A stretch of DNA of 18,428 nt from assembly GCA_009930155.1 (NCBI GenBank), contig RZYX01000038.1, positions 1 to 18,428 on the forward strand, given 5' to 3'. The stretch's first letter is position 1, and each line of letters begins with the position of its first letter. Both the position numbers and the translations under genes were made by a program. Shown piece by piece: positions 7,219 through 15,175 of this stretch. Below the pieces are notes generated by a model that saw only the letters and a list, made by a program, of their open reading frames with translations, did not search any database and was not told where the DNA came from. The DNA comes from Clostridia bacterium (GTDB lineage Bacteria; Bacillota_A; Clostridia; Oscillospirales; Acutalibacteraceae).

Positions 7219-8292
7219 ATGCAAAAATCGTTGGGTACTAAGTCAAACTATGAGTCTGCCTCAAAGAAAAAAATAGTTTTTATCGTTGCTCTTTTCATTT
7301 TTATGATTGGTGTAGTTCTTGTTGCAATAAGTGCGGGTTCTTCTGGAATTTCGTTTGCGGATGTAATAAAAACATTGATAGGAATGGGAACAAAAAAGTC
7401 AGAAATTATAGTATTTGATATAAGGCTTCCACGAATTTATACAGCGATGTTAGCAGGAGCAATACTTGCAATGGCTGGTGCGGTTATGCAAAGTATTTTA
7501 CGCAACCCACTTGCATCAGCTTCAACTTTGGGCGTATCACAAGGTGCTGCATTTGGTGCAACTGTGGCGATTATTGCATTTGGAGCGGGCACACAGAACT
7601 CTACAGCTGCAGCAAATGCAGTGTCTATCAATAATCCATACATAGTAACAATGTGTGCATTTATAGGAGGTTCAATTTCGGCGGCAGTGGTTTTGCTGCT
7701 ATCTAGAGTCAAAAAAATTGGGCCAGAAGCATTGGTTTTATCGGGAGTTGCACTTAGTGCTATGTTTTCTGGTGGAACAACTTTGATGCAATATTTTGCA
7801 GATGATGTTCAGGTGGCGGCAGTAGTGTTTTGGACCTTTGGAGATTTAGGGCGAACTAACATGAGAGAGATAACGATACTACTCGTTGTTTTTGTAGCAG
7901 TGTTTGTCTATTTTATGTTTAATCGCTGGAATTACAATGCACTGAATAGTGGGCATCATACCGCAAAGAGCTTGGGCGTAAATGTTGATTTTATAATTTT
8001 ATTCAGTATGATTATTGCATCTCTTGCATCGGCAGCGGCAGTTGCGTTAGTTGGAATTATCAGCTTTATAGGTCTTGTTGCACCACATTTGCTAAGAATG
8101 TTTATCGGAAACGACTATCGCTATTTGATTCCTGCTTCGGCTGTGGCAGGTGCGGTTCTTTTGCTATTGGCGGACACACTTGCAAGAGTGATTGTATCAC
8201 CTGTTATCTTGCCTATTGGAGCAATTACAAGTTTTATTGGCGGACCGATGTTTTTATATTTGCTCTTTAAGGGAGAATCAAAGCATGATTGA
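7219..8292 (+). CDS. FecCD/BtuC-type ABC transporter permease
   Basis: This 357-residue membrane protein has about ten helices and belongs to the FecCD family, which forms the homodimeric channel of type II importers. After a polar N-terminus come the family signatures RLPRIYTAMLAGAILAMAGA and MQSILRNPLASASTLGVSQGA (about residues 73-113). Near the C-terminus lie GLVAPHLLRMFIGNDYR, which contains the ATPase-coupling loop, and LPIGAITSFIGGPMFLYLL. The ATG at 7219 has GGAG 8 nt upstream and follows the lipoprotein stop by 3 nt. Its last codons overlap the ATPase start by 8 bp (ATGATTGA), which suggests translational coupling. The length is normal for the family. Confidence 0.95.
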   Translation: MQKSLGTKSNYESASKKKIVFIVALFIFMIGVVLVAISAGSSGISFADVIKTLIGMGTKKSEIIVFDIRLPRIYTAMLAGAILAMAGAVMQSILRNPLASASTLGVSQGAAFGATVAIIAFGAGTQNSTAAANAVSINNPYIVTMCAFIGGSISAAVVLLLSRVKKIGPEALVLSGVALSAMFSGGTTLMQYFADDVQVAAVVFWTFGDLGRTNMREITILLVVFVAVFVYFMFNRWNYNALNSGHHTAKSLGVNVDFIILFSMIIASLASAAAVALVGIISFIGLVAPHLLRMFIGNDYRYLIPASAVAGAVLLLLADTLARVIVSPVILPIGAITSFIGGPMFLYLLFKGESKHD

Positions 8293-9067
8293 AATTAAAA
8301 ATATATCTTTTGCTTATGACTCTAAAAAAATTATAGATGAAATTTCTTTTGATATTGAAGACAATCAATTTATTGCAATTTTGGGTAACAATGGTGCGGG
8401 AAAAAGCACATTGTTAAAATGTATAAATGGAATATATCACACTAAAGGTGGTGCGGTATATGTGTCGGGAGAAGAAACGCTATCAATGCATAGGAGAGAG
8501 GCTGCAAAGCGAGTTGCATATGTGGCTCAAAAAAACGAGAGTTCAAGGGTTACGGTTTTTGACATTGTGCTTTTAGGTAGAAAACCATATATTAAATGGG
8601 ATGCTACAGATGACGATATAGAAATTGTAAAAAATATTATTAGGCAAATGGAGCTTGAGAATATTCAGCTTAGATATATCGATGAAATAAGTGGCGGAGA
8701 ATTGCAAAAGGTTATGCTTGCCAGAGCGTTGGCACAGCAACCAAAGTTTCTTTTATTGGACGAGCCTACAAGCAGTTTAGATCCAAGAAATCAATATGAA
8801 GTATTGCGAAGCATACGCAAAATCGCAAAAGAGTGGGGAATAGCTGTTGCAATTGTTATACACGACTTGAACCTTGCACTTCGTTATTGTGACAAATATC
8901 TGTTGCTTAAGGATGGGAACATCTTTTCCTATGGCGGGGTGGAAACTATGACGCCTGAATGTTTGGAAATAGTATATAATATGCCTATTGAAATTCAGGA
9001 TTATCATGGGATAAAAGTAGCAATTCCTATCCCTGAAGATGATTTTGAAGGAGGAAAAGAATTTTGA
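8285..9067 (+). CDS. FecE/BtuD-type ABC transporter ATPase
   Basis: This 260-residue cytosolic ATPase powers the importer encoded just upstream. All ABC motifs are present: Walker A GNNGAGKST (34-42), Q-loop Gln82, signature SGGEL (136-140), Walker B LLLDEP (156-161) and the switch His193. Its length and MIEIKNISFAYD opening fit the iron-chelate/cobalamin importer ATPase group. The ATG at 8285 is inside the end of the permease gene; a longer in-frame reading from TTG 8192 lies within permease coding sequence and is rejected. Its stop codon overlaps the TTG start of the methyltransferase. The C-terminal tail ends in DDFEGGKEF, whose codons supply the next gene's ribosome binding site. Confidence 0.95.
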   Translation: MIEIKNISFAYDSKKIIDEISFDIEDNQFIAILGNNGAGKSTLLKCINGIYHTKGGAVYVSGEETLSMHRREAAKRVAYVAQKNESSRVTVFDIVLLGRKPYIKWDATDDDIEIVKNIIRQMELENIQLRYIDEISGGELQKVMLARALAQQPKFLLLDEPTSSLDPRNQYEVLRSIRKIAKEWGIAVAIVIHDLNLALRYCDKYLLLKDGNIFSYGGVETMTPECLEIVYNMPIEIQDYHGIKVAIPIPEDDFEGGKEF

Positions 9068-9876
9068 ACTTAGAGGAAATACGAGACAAATGGGTTTCAA
9101 AAAATGATGATTCTAAAGCGGCAATGGCTATGTGGGATTCACAGGCACAGGCGCAATGTTATCATCAAATTCCATCGTTTGACAACAATCAATTCCTTAT
9201 GCTTATGGAGAGCCGTGGAATGCTAAAGCAATCTTATGATGTTTTAGATATTGGGTGTGGTGCAGGAATTTACTCTATTGCAATTGCAGATCGAGTTAAA
9301 AATGTAACGGGTGTTGATATTTCGTCTAAAATGATTGAGCATGGTAAAAACAAGGCTTTAGAATTAAAGCTAGACAATGTCAATTTGTTTCAGGCGGACT
9401 GGAAAAATTTCTCTTTGGAGGACAATGGATATGATTCGCATTTTGATTTAGTGTTTGCACACATGACTCCAGCTGTGTCATGTGCAGCAACATTAGAGAA
9501 AATGAATGCCGCCAGCAAACATTATTGCATTTTGTGTAAACCAACAAGGCGTAATGATCCAGTCTATTTTGAAGTTGAGAGGATTATGGGGATTGAGCAT
9601 GTGGGTGAAATATTTGACGAGACGATAATTAACACCTTTTCAATGCTGTGGCAGTTAGGTTACTTTCCTGAATTTGCCTACGAAAATCAGGTGTGGAACA
9701 TAAATAGAACTTATGAGGAAGCTTGTCAATTTTATATTAATCGTGCTAAGCAAATAAAAACATTGAATGATAGTGACATAGACAAAGCAAAGGACTACTT
9801 AAAATCCATAGAAAAAGATGGCATAATATCAGAGTGCATAAACACAGTAATAACAACAATATCTTGGGAAAAATAA
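9064..9876 (+). CDS. class I SAM-dependent methyltransferase
   Basis: This 270-residue cytosolic methyltransferase has motif I VLDIGCGAGIYSIAIA (60-75), the acidic ribose-binding position in VTGVDISSKMIEHGK and a conserved-looking HMTPAVSC stretch near residue 138. It starts at TTG 9064, overlapping the ATPase stop (TTGA); AAGGAGG lies 9 nt upstream and no ATG is well placed. This tight coupling says it works with the transporter operon. The substrate cannot be read from sequence. Methylation of the imported metal or metalloid, or of its organic ligand, are inferences from context. The C-terminal half has no motif I recognise. Confidence 0.88.
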   Translation: MNLEEIRDKWVSKNDDSKAAMAMWDSQAQAQCYHQIPSFDNNQFLMLMESRGMLKQSYDVLDIGCGAGIYSIAIADRVKNVTGVDISSKMIEHGKNKALELKLDNVNLFQADWKNFSLEDNGYDSHFDLVFAHMTPAVSCAATLEKMNAASKHYCILCKPTRRNDPVYFEVERIMGIEHVGEIFDETIINTFSMLWQLGYFPEFAYENQVWNINRTYEEACQFYINRAKQIKTLNDSDIDKAKDYLKSIEKDGIISECINTVITTISWEK

Positions 9877-9906
9877 CAAGCTATTAAGTTGGGCAACAAA
9901 AATAAA

Positions 9907-9934
9907 AGAATGCAGACAAAATTGCCTGCATTCT
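9907..9934 (-). terminator. terminator hairpin between convergent operon and TetR gene
   Basis: AGAATGCAG (9907-9915) pairs perfectly with CTGCATTCT (9926-9934) around a 10-nt loop. Read on the minus strand it is followed by TTTTATTTTTG, a good terminator for the TetR gene. Read on the plus strand the hairpin is followed by AAGGTAGC with no T tract, so it is a poor terminator for the transporter operon. Confidence 0.75.
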
Positions 9935-9965
9935 AAGGTAGCTGGTAAACAGCATAAATTTAATG

Positions 9966-10547
9966 TTACCTTTTAAGTACTCCGTTTTCCAAAAGGTCAA
10001 CCATGGTTTGAAAGTACTTGCCTATATTGGGGTTTTCTTGACGGATATATGTTTCAATAATAAATATTTTGTATATATTGAAAAGCACTACTGCCGTATC
10101 TTGTGCGTTAATATTTTGGAAAACACCTTTTTTGATACCGTCATCTAATATGTCACGAATATATTTTATAGCACAGTTGTTAAATTTTTCAAGGGGGCTA
10201 TATGTTGAAAACATTGGAAATATTGAAGGGTCATTCTTTAAAATATCGCAAAGTATAGTGTCTTGTGATAAATATTCTGAGCCTATTCTAAATGAGATAC
10301 GAAGTTTTTCAGCTGGATCATAAACTTCTTTAACTGTGTCAAAAATTTTTAATTGCCATTTTGATATTGCGTAGCCTACACAATCTTGATACAGGGATTT
10401 TTTGCTGTCAGCATAAGAATAAATGTTGCTGTTGCTCATATTAAGCTTGTTTGCAATATCTTCAAGCGTTGTTTTTTTATATCCATATTGAGCAAAAAGT
10501 TTAAGTGCAGTTTCGTAAATTAACTCGTTGTCTTTTTTTCTTTTCAT
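9966..10547 (-). CDS. TetR-family transcriptional regulator
   Basis: This 193-residue protein begins with the TetR-type DNA-binding domain. A first helix (NELIYETALKLFAQYGYKKT) leads into the helix-turn-helix TTLEDIANKLNMSNSNIYSY (26-45). A largely helical ligand-binding and dimerisation domain follows. The ATG at 10547 has only a weak Shine-Dalgarno (GGCTTGG region). It is convergent with the transporter operon and lies downstream of tspO on the same strand, but a terminator and its own promoter separate it from tspO. TetR proteins often repress themselves, and a 10-bp palindrome at 10562-10571 in its leader is a candidate site. Ligand and targets are unknown. Confidence 0.9.
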   Translation of the reverse strand: MKRKKDNELIYETALKLFAQYGYKKTTLEDIANKLNMSNSNIYSYADSKKSLYQDCVGYAISKWQLKIFDTVKEVYDPAEKLRISFRIGSEYLSQDTILCDILKNDPSIFPMFSTYSPLEKFNNCAIKYIRDILDDGIKKGVFQNINAQDTAVVLFNIYKIFIIETYIRQENPNIGKYFQTMVDLLENGVLKR

Positions 10548-10561
10548 AAAATACCAAGCCT

Positions 10562-10571
10562 ATCAATTGAT
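10562..10571. promoter_or_regulatory. candidate TetR operator, palindrome ATCAATTGAT
   Basis: A perfect 10-bp palindrome lies just downstream of the predicted transcription start of the TetR gene. Its position suits autorepression. TetR sites are usually longer, and short AT-rich palindromes occur by chance. Confidence 0.25.
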
Positions 10572-10585
10572 TTTGTTATAATAGA

Positions 10586-10614
10586 ATCATATCACTGTCT
10601 TCTTTTTCTGTCAA
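10586..10614 (-). promoter_or_regulatory. sigma-A promoter of the TetR gene
   Basis: On the minus strand TTGACA (10614-10609), a 17-nt spacer and TATGAT (10591-10586) form a strong promoter. It begins 1 bp from the tspO terminator, so the TetR gene is transcribed independently of tspO. Confidence 0.75.
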
Positions 10615-10615
10615 T

Positions 10616-10664
10616 GAACAAAAAGCTTTGCACATCTAGCTGGGTGTGTAAAGCTTTTTTGTTC
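10616..10664 (-). terminator. intrinsic terminator of tspO
   Basis: The stem 10616-10634 pairs with 10645-10664 (GAAC, AAAAAGCTTT, then CACA with their complements, one G-U and one bulged T). The minus-strand descending arm ends in CTTTTTGTTC. It lies 10 bp after the tspO stop codon. Both strands carry T-rich arms, so it may work in both directions. Confidence 0.8.
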
Positions 10665-10674
10665 GTATTTGGTT

Positions 10675-11142
10675 TTATTTGTTTAGCAGATATATCATAA
10701 AATTAAGATATCCTGCAAAGGTTACCCAAAGAAGATATGGGATTTGCAGATATGCAGCTTTTTCGTTTGCTTTTTTCATTTCTAAAATCATTAGTAGAAT
10801 AAATACCCAAAGCAAAACAAGCCAAACAAAAGAGAATAAATATGTTTCAAGATTAAAGAATAATATAGGCCATAAAAAGTTTATAGCTAGCTGAATAAAA
10901 TAATAATAAAGTGCTGGTTTGCGGTTAGGAGAATTTGAGATAAAAATAAGGTAAGCCGAGATTCCCATAAGAGCGAATAGAATTGTCCAAACAACTGGAA
11001 AAACCCAGCCAGCAGGTGATAGGGTAGGTCTAACAAGTTCCCCGTAGGTTTGCATACTGTCTTTTGAAACAAGCCCAGCGAGAGCACCAACACCTAAGCT
11101 TAGCGCAAGACTACATATAAGTGGTTTACATTTAATTATCAT
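10675..11142 (-). CDS. tspO: TspO/MBR family membrane protein
   Basis: This 155-residue protein has five hydrophobic helices, the length and fold of the TspO/MBR (translocator/tryptophan-rich sensory) family, whose members bind porphyrins and related ligands. Family signatures are PTLSPAGWVFPVVWTILF (39-56), INFLWPILFF (87-96) and IPYLLWVTFAGYLN (134-147). The ATG at 11142 has GGTGA a few bases upstream. It is monocistronic, with terminators on both sides. No haem or cobalamin synthesis gene lies next to it, so its ligand here is unknown. It may relate to tetrapyrrole or stress physiology, as in other bacteria. Confidence 0.93.
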   Translation of the reverse strand: MIIKCKPLICSLALSLGVGALAGLVSKDSMQTYGELVRPTLSPAGWVFPVVWTILFALMGISAYLIFISNSPNRKPALYYYFIQLAINFLWPILFFNLETYLFSFVWLVLLWVFILLMILEMKKANEKAAYLQIPYLLWVTFAGYLNFMIYLLNK

Positions 11143-11278
11143 AAATTCACCGCCATTAGTTTTGTTGTTTATATAGTGTGCTTAATGAGGCTTTGATTTA
11201 TGAGCTATATCATGTTCTTTTTTGTTATAAAGATGAGAAATTGCTACTGCATAATAAATTGCATTAATAAAAACAAAA

Positions 11279-11307
11279 TACGGTCAAGAGAAAATCTCTT
11301 GACCGTA
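11279..11307 (-). terminator. intrinsic terminator of the pyruvate:ferredoxin oxidoreductase gene
   Basis: TACGGTCAAGAG (11279-11290) pairs perfectly with CTCTTGACCGTA (11296-11307) around AAAAT. On the minus strand the stem is followed by TTTTGTTTTTATT. It lies 16 bp after the gene's stop codon. Confidence 0.9.
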
Positions 11308-11322
11308 AAGTTGAACTAAAGC

Positions 11323-14300
11323 TTATTTGCTAGGATCATAAAGGTCTTTAAGCTTAAGAAGATGTTGATATTTAGCTTTTGCATTTTCTGATGACTTGTC
11401 AAACAAAGCGTCTGCCTTGTCAGGGAATGCACGCTTGAGGGAAGAGTAACGAACCTCATTAAGGATAAAGTCCTTGTAATTCTCTGTTGGCTCTTTGCTG
11501 TCAAGAGAGAATGGGTTTTTGCCCTGCTCTACAAGAGATGGATTGAAGCGGAAGTTATGCCAGTAACCTGACTTAACAGCTGCAGCTTCTTCTTTCATTG
11601 AAACGCCCATACCACCCTTAATGCCGTGGTTAATACATGGAGCGTAAGCAATGATGATTGATGGGCCGTTATAGCTTTCAGCCTCTCTGAATGCCTTGAG
11701 ACACTGATTGTAGTCAGCACCCATAGCAACCTGAGCAACATAAACATAACCATAGCTCATTGCAATTTGTGCAAGGTCTTTCTTCTTAACAACTTTACCG
11801 CCTGCTGCAAACTGAGCAACAGCACCGGTAGGTGTTGACTTAGATGCTTGTCCGCCTGTGTTTGAATAAACTTCTGTATCAAATACAAGAATGTTTACAT
11901 TCTCGTTTTGAGCAAGAACATGGTCAAGTCCGCCAAAGCCAATATCGTAAGCCCAACCGTCTCCACCAAAAATCCATTGGGATTTCTTTGAAAGGTAATC
12001 AGAATCTTCGATAAGTTCTTTGATAGCATTCTGGCAGCAATCAGCTTGTGCTGGTGCTTTTTTAAGCTCTGCTTTAAATATTTCTGCAGCAGCCTTATTC
12101 TTTGAACCATCTTCAAAAGTTTCAAGCCATGTATTTGCGGCAGTTTTAAGCTCAGCGCTTGCACTGTCACATTCAGCAATAACAGTTGCCTTTTCTAAAA
12201 GTCTTGCCCTGATTTGCTTGTTTGCAAGCATCATGCCGAAACCGAACTCTGCATTATCTTCAAACAGTGAGTTAGACCATGCAGGACCTTCACCGTTTTT
12301 GTTGATTGTGTAAGGTGTACTTGGCGCAGAACCGCCCCAGATTGAAGAACAGCCTGTTGCGTTTGCAATATACATTCTGTCACCATAAAGCTGTGTAACA
12401 AGCTTTGCATAAGGAGTTTCTCCACAGCCTGCACAAGCACCTGAATACTCAAGGAGAGGAGTAAGGAACTGTGAGCCCTTTACTGTGTCTGATGAGAATT
12501 TAGCAAGAACTGCTTCTTTTGCTGGAAGCTTTTGTGCATAGTCAAATACATCTTGTTGACCAAGCTGGGATTCAAGAGGCTTCATTACAAGAGCCTTTGC
12601 ACCCTTTCTGCCAGGGCAAACTTGTGCACAAGAGCCGCAGCCTGTGCAATCAAGAGCAGAGATTGTAATAGCAAACTCATGACCATCAACGCCGTTAAGT
12701 TTAATTGATTTTGTGCCCTCTGGAGCATTTGCTTTTTCTTCCTCTGTCATAGCGATAGGACGGATAACACCATGAGGACAAACATATGAGCAGAAGTTAC
12801 ACTGGATGCAGTTTTCAAAATCCCACTCAGGAATATCAACTGCTATGCCTCTTTTTTCGAATGCAGCTGAGCCCTGTGGGAAAGTACCGTCAGCCATGCC
12901 AACAAATGTTGAAACAGGAATCTTGTCGCCCTGTTGTGCATTTGCTGGATTAAGAATTTTAGTAACGAAATCTGCAATATCTTTACGTCCAATTTCTTTT
13001 GCGTTTTTCTTATCAGAATCAACAGCAGTAGCCCAATCACTTGGAACTTCAACCTTATGAGCGCCAGTAACACCACGCTCAATAGCGGAGTGGTTCATTG
13101 CAACAATCTTTTCGCCCTTTTTGCCGTATGAACGGGTTGCAGCGTCTTTCATAAGAGTTACAGCTTTTTCAGTTGGGATAATGCCTGAAAGACTAAAGAA
13201 TGCAGCTTGAAGGATTGTATTAACTCTTCCGCCAAGACCGATTTCTTTAGCAATCTGAGTTGCATTTATTGTATAGAGTTTGATGTTGTTTTTTGCAATA
13301 AAGTTCTTTACAGAAGCTGGAAGCATTCCTGAAAGCTCTTCGTCAGACCAGTGGCAGTTAAGAAGGAATGTGCCGCCCTCTTTAAGGTCTTCAACCATCT
13401 CGTATTTGTCAACATAAGATGGGTTGTGGCAAGCAACAAAATCAGCTTTACTGATAAGGTATGTGGACTTAATCTGCTTTTCACCAAAACGAAGGTGAGA
13501 GATTGTAACACCACCAGATTTTTTTGAGTCATAAGCAAAGTAACCTTGTGCATACATATCAGTATTATCACCGATAATTTTGATTGAGTTCTTGTTTGCA
13601 CCAACAGTACCGTCGGCACCAAGACCCCAGAATTTGCATGAAGTTGTGCCCTTTGGTGTTGTGTCAGGGATATCAGAAGTTTTGAGTGAAAGGTAAGTTA
13701 CATCATCTTCAATACCAATTGTAAAGCGTTTTTTTGGTGCACTCTCATTCATGTTGTCATAAACAGGAGCAATTGTGCCTGGGTGTGTATCCTTTGAACC
13801 AAGACCGTAGCGGCCACCATATATAGGAATGTTAGAGAATTTAGAATCATTAAGAGATGCAACAACATCGAGGAACAAAGGCTCGCCGATAGCGCCTGGC
13901 TCTTTTGTACGGTCAAGAACAGAAATGCTCTTAACTGTTGATGGAATAGCATCAATAAGGTGTTTTGCAGAGAATGGGCGATAAAGGCGTACTTTGATAA
14001 GACCAACCTTTTGACCAATTGAGTTGAGGTAATCAACTGTCTCTTCAATAGTGTCGCAAGCAGAGCCCATAGCGATAATAACTCTGTCAGCATCTGGAGC
14101 ACCATAGTAGTTAAAGAACTTATAGTCAGTGCCAATTCTTTTGTTAACTTCGTTCATGTACTCTTCAGTAGCTGTTAAAACATCTTCATAATAAGTGTTG
14201 CAAGCTTCACGAGCCTGGAAGAAGATGTCAGGGTTTTGAGCAGAACCTCTTAAAACAGGATGCTCTGGATTGAGTGAACGACGACGATATTCGTTAACAG

Positions 14301-14895
14301 CATTCCAATCAAGCATTTCGCCGAGTTCGCTAAAGTCCCAAACTTTGACTTTTTGAACTTCGTGAGAAGTACGGAATCCGTCAAAGAAATGAAGGAATGG
14401 TACACGGCTCTTTATTGTTGCAAGATGAGCAACAGCAGCAAGGTCCATAACTTCTTGAACATTTCCAGCACAAAGCATTGCATAGCCAGTTTGGCGACAA
14501 GCATAAATATCTGAATGGTCACCAAAAATATTGAGAGCGTGAGAAGCAACACAACGAGCTGAAACATGAATTACGCTAGGTAAAAGCTCACCTGCAATTT
14601 TGTACATATTAGGAATCATCAAAAGAAGTCCCTGTGATGCAGTATAAGTTGTTGTAAGAGCGCCCGCAGCGAGAGAGCCATGAACAGCACCAGCGGCACC
14701 AGCCTCTGATTGCATTTCAGCAACCTTAACAGTTTGTCCAAAAAGGTTCTTAACTCCGTTTACTGACATCTTGTCAGTTTCCTCCGCCATTACAGAAGAT
14801 GGAGTAATCGGATAGATTGCCGCAACCTCTGTGAATGCGTAAGATACATGAGCGGCAGCAGTGTTGCCGTCCATTGTCTTGGTTTTTCTTGCCAT
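11323..14895 (-). CDS. nifJ: pyruvate:ferredoxin (flavodoxin) oxidoreductase, single chain
   Basis: This 1190-residue enzyme oxidises pyruvate with CoA to acetyl-CoA, CO2 and reduced ferredoxin, the central step of anaerobic pyruvate use. All domains of the homodimeric single-chain form are present at normal length. The N-terminal pyruvate domain contains YPITPSSVMAEETD (28-41). Two 4Fe-4S ferredoxin motifs follow, CIQCNFCSYVCP near residue 695 and CTGCGSCAQVCPG near 750. The proximal-cluster and TPP domain has CAGCGETPYAK near 820, GGDGWAYDIGFGG near 975 and SNTGGQASKSTP near 1015. The ATG at 14895 has GGAGG 10 nt upstream. Codon choice looks more uniform and less AT-rich than in the neighbours, as expected for high expression. 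It is monocistronic; a possible promoter and a leader inverted repeat lie upstream. Confidence 0.97.
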   Translation of the reverse strand: MARKTKTMDGNTAAAHVSYAFTEVAAIYPITPSSVMAEETDKMSVNGVKNLFGQTVKVAEMQSEAGAAGAVHGSLAAGALTTTYTASQGLLLMIPNMYKIAGELLPSVIHVSARCVASHALNIFGDHSDIYACRQTGYAMLCAGNVQEVMDLAAVAHLATIKSRVPFLHFFDGFRTSHEVQKVKVWDFSELGEMLDWNAVNEYRRRSLNPEHPVLRGSAQNPDIFFQAREACNTYYEDVLTATEEYMNEVNKRIGTDYKFFNYYGAPDADRVIIAMGSACDTIEETVDYLNSIGQKVGLIKVRLYRPFSAKHLIDAIPSTVKSISVLDRTKEPGAIGEPLFLDVVASLNDSKFSNIPIYGGRYGLGSKDTHPGTIAPVYDNMNESAPKKRFTIGIEDDVTYLSLKTSDIPDTTPKGTTSCKFWGLGADGTVGANKNSIKIIGDNTDMYAQGYFAYDSKKSGGVTISHLRFGEKQIKSTYLISKADFVACHNPSYVDKYEMVEDLKEGGTFLLNCHWSDEELSGMLPASVKNFIAKNNIKLYTINATQIAKEIGLGGRVNTILQAAFFSLSGIIPTEKAVTLMKDAATRSYGKKGEKIVAMNHSAIERGVTGAHKVEVPSDWATAVDSDKKNAKEIGRKDIADFVTKILNPANAQQGDKIPVSTFVGMADGTFPQGSAAFEKRGIAVDIPEWDFENCIQCNFCSYVCPHGVIRPIAMTEEEKANAPEGTKSIKLNGVDGHEFAITISALDCTGCGSCAQVCPGRKGAKALVMKPLESQLGQQDVFDYAQKLPAKEAVLAKFSSDTVKGSQFLTPLLEYSGACAGCGETPYAKLVTQLYGDRMYIANATGCSSIWGGSAPSTPYTINKNGEGPAWSNSLFEDNAEFGFGMMLANKQIRARLLEKATVIAECDSASAELKTAANTWLETFEDGSKNKAAAEIFKAELKKAPAQADCCQNAIKELIEDSDYLSKKSQWIFGGDGWAYDIGFGGLDHVLAQNENVNILVFDTEVYSNTGGQASKSTPTGAVAQFAAGGKVVKKKDLAQIAMSYGYVYVAQVAMGADYNQCLKAFREAESYNGPSIIIAYAPCINHGIKGGMGVSMKEEAAAVKSGYWHNFRFNPSLVEQGKNPFSLDSKEPTENYKDFILNEVRYSSLKRAFPDKADALFDKSSENAKAKYQHLLKLKDLYDPSK

Positions 14896-14953
14896 AGTAA
14901 ATACGCCTCCAAATATGATTAAATAGTTTTATGGGCTTTTAAAAAGTAACACA

Positions 14954-14981
14954 TTTATATAGCGATAAACAGCTATATAAA
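14954..14981. repeat. inverted repeat in the leader of the oxidoreductase gene
   Basis: TTTATATAGC (14954-14963) and GCTATATAAA (14972-14981) are perfect 10-bp complements with an 8-nt centre. The repeat lies 59 bp upstream of the start codon and downstream of the candidate promoter. It could be an operator or an RNA hairpin protecting an abundant mRNA. No T tract follows on either strand, so it is not a terminator. Confidence 0.5.
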
Positions 14982-15017
14982 GTAAAAGTATTACAAAATT
15001 AAAGAGCATATGGATAA

Positions 15018-15046
15018 ATAATAACATCTTTAATATATTATGTAAA
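15018..15046 (-). promoter_or_regulatory. possible promoter of the oxidoreductase gene
   Basis: On the minus strand TTTACA (15046-15041), a 17-nt spacer and TATTAT (15023-15018) would give a leader of about 115 nt. The surroundings are so AT-rich that alternatives exist. Confidence 0.35.
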
Positions 15047-15146
15047 CATAAAATCCTATAAATATGCATAAAAAATGAATTTAAACATAATGATTATAAA
15101 AAACTTATAATATTATATCATAATTATTCTTTTGAATTTATGATAT

Positions 15147-15175
15147 TTGACATAATTTCACGAGTTGTATATAAT
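15147..15175 (+). promoter_or_regulatory. consensus sigma-A promoter of the CNNM/CorC gene
   Basis: TTGACA (15147-15152), a 17-nt spacer and TATAAT (15170-15175) form a perfect consensus. Expected transcription start is near 15182, about 48 nt before the ATG. The -10 box lies inside an inverted repeat (15163-15196). Confidence 0.85.

Noticed and set aside
8192..8284. A longer ATPase starting at TTG 8192.
   Set aside because: These codons lie inside the conserved C-terminal part of the permease and do not resemble an ABC ATPase N-terminus.
11895..14135. Several open frames on both strands of 60 to 130 codons.
   Set aside because: All lie within the conserved pyruvate:ferredoxin oxidoreductase gene and are frame shadows.
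14954..14981. A ModE-type or Rex-type operator upstream of the oxidoreductase gene.
   Set aside because: The half-sites read TATATAGC then GCTATATA, the reverse order of the ModE pattern, and there is no TTGTTAA-N4-TTAACAA for Rex.
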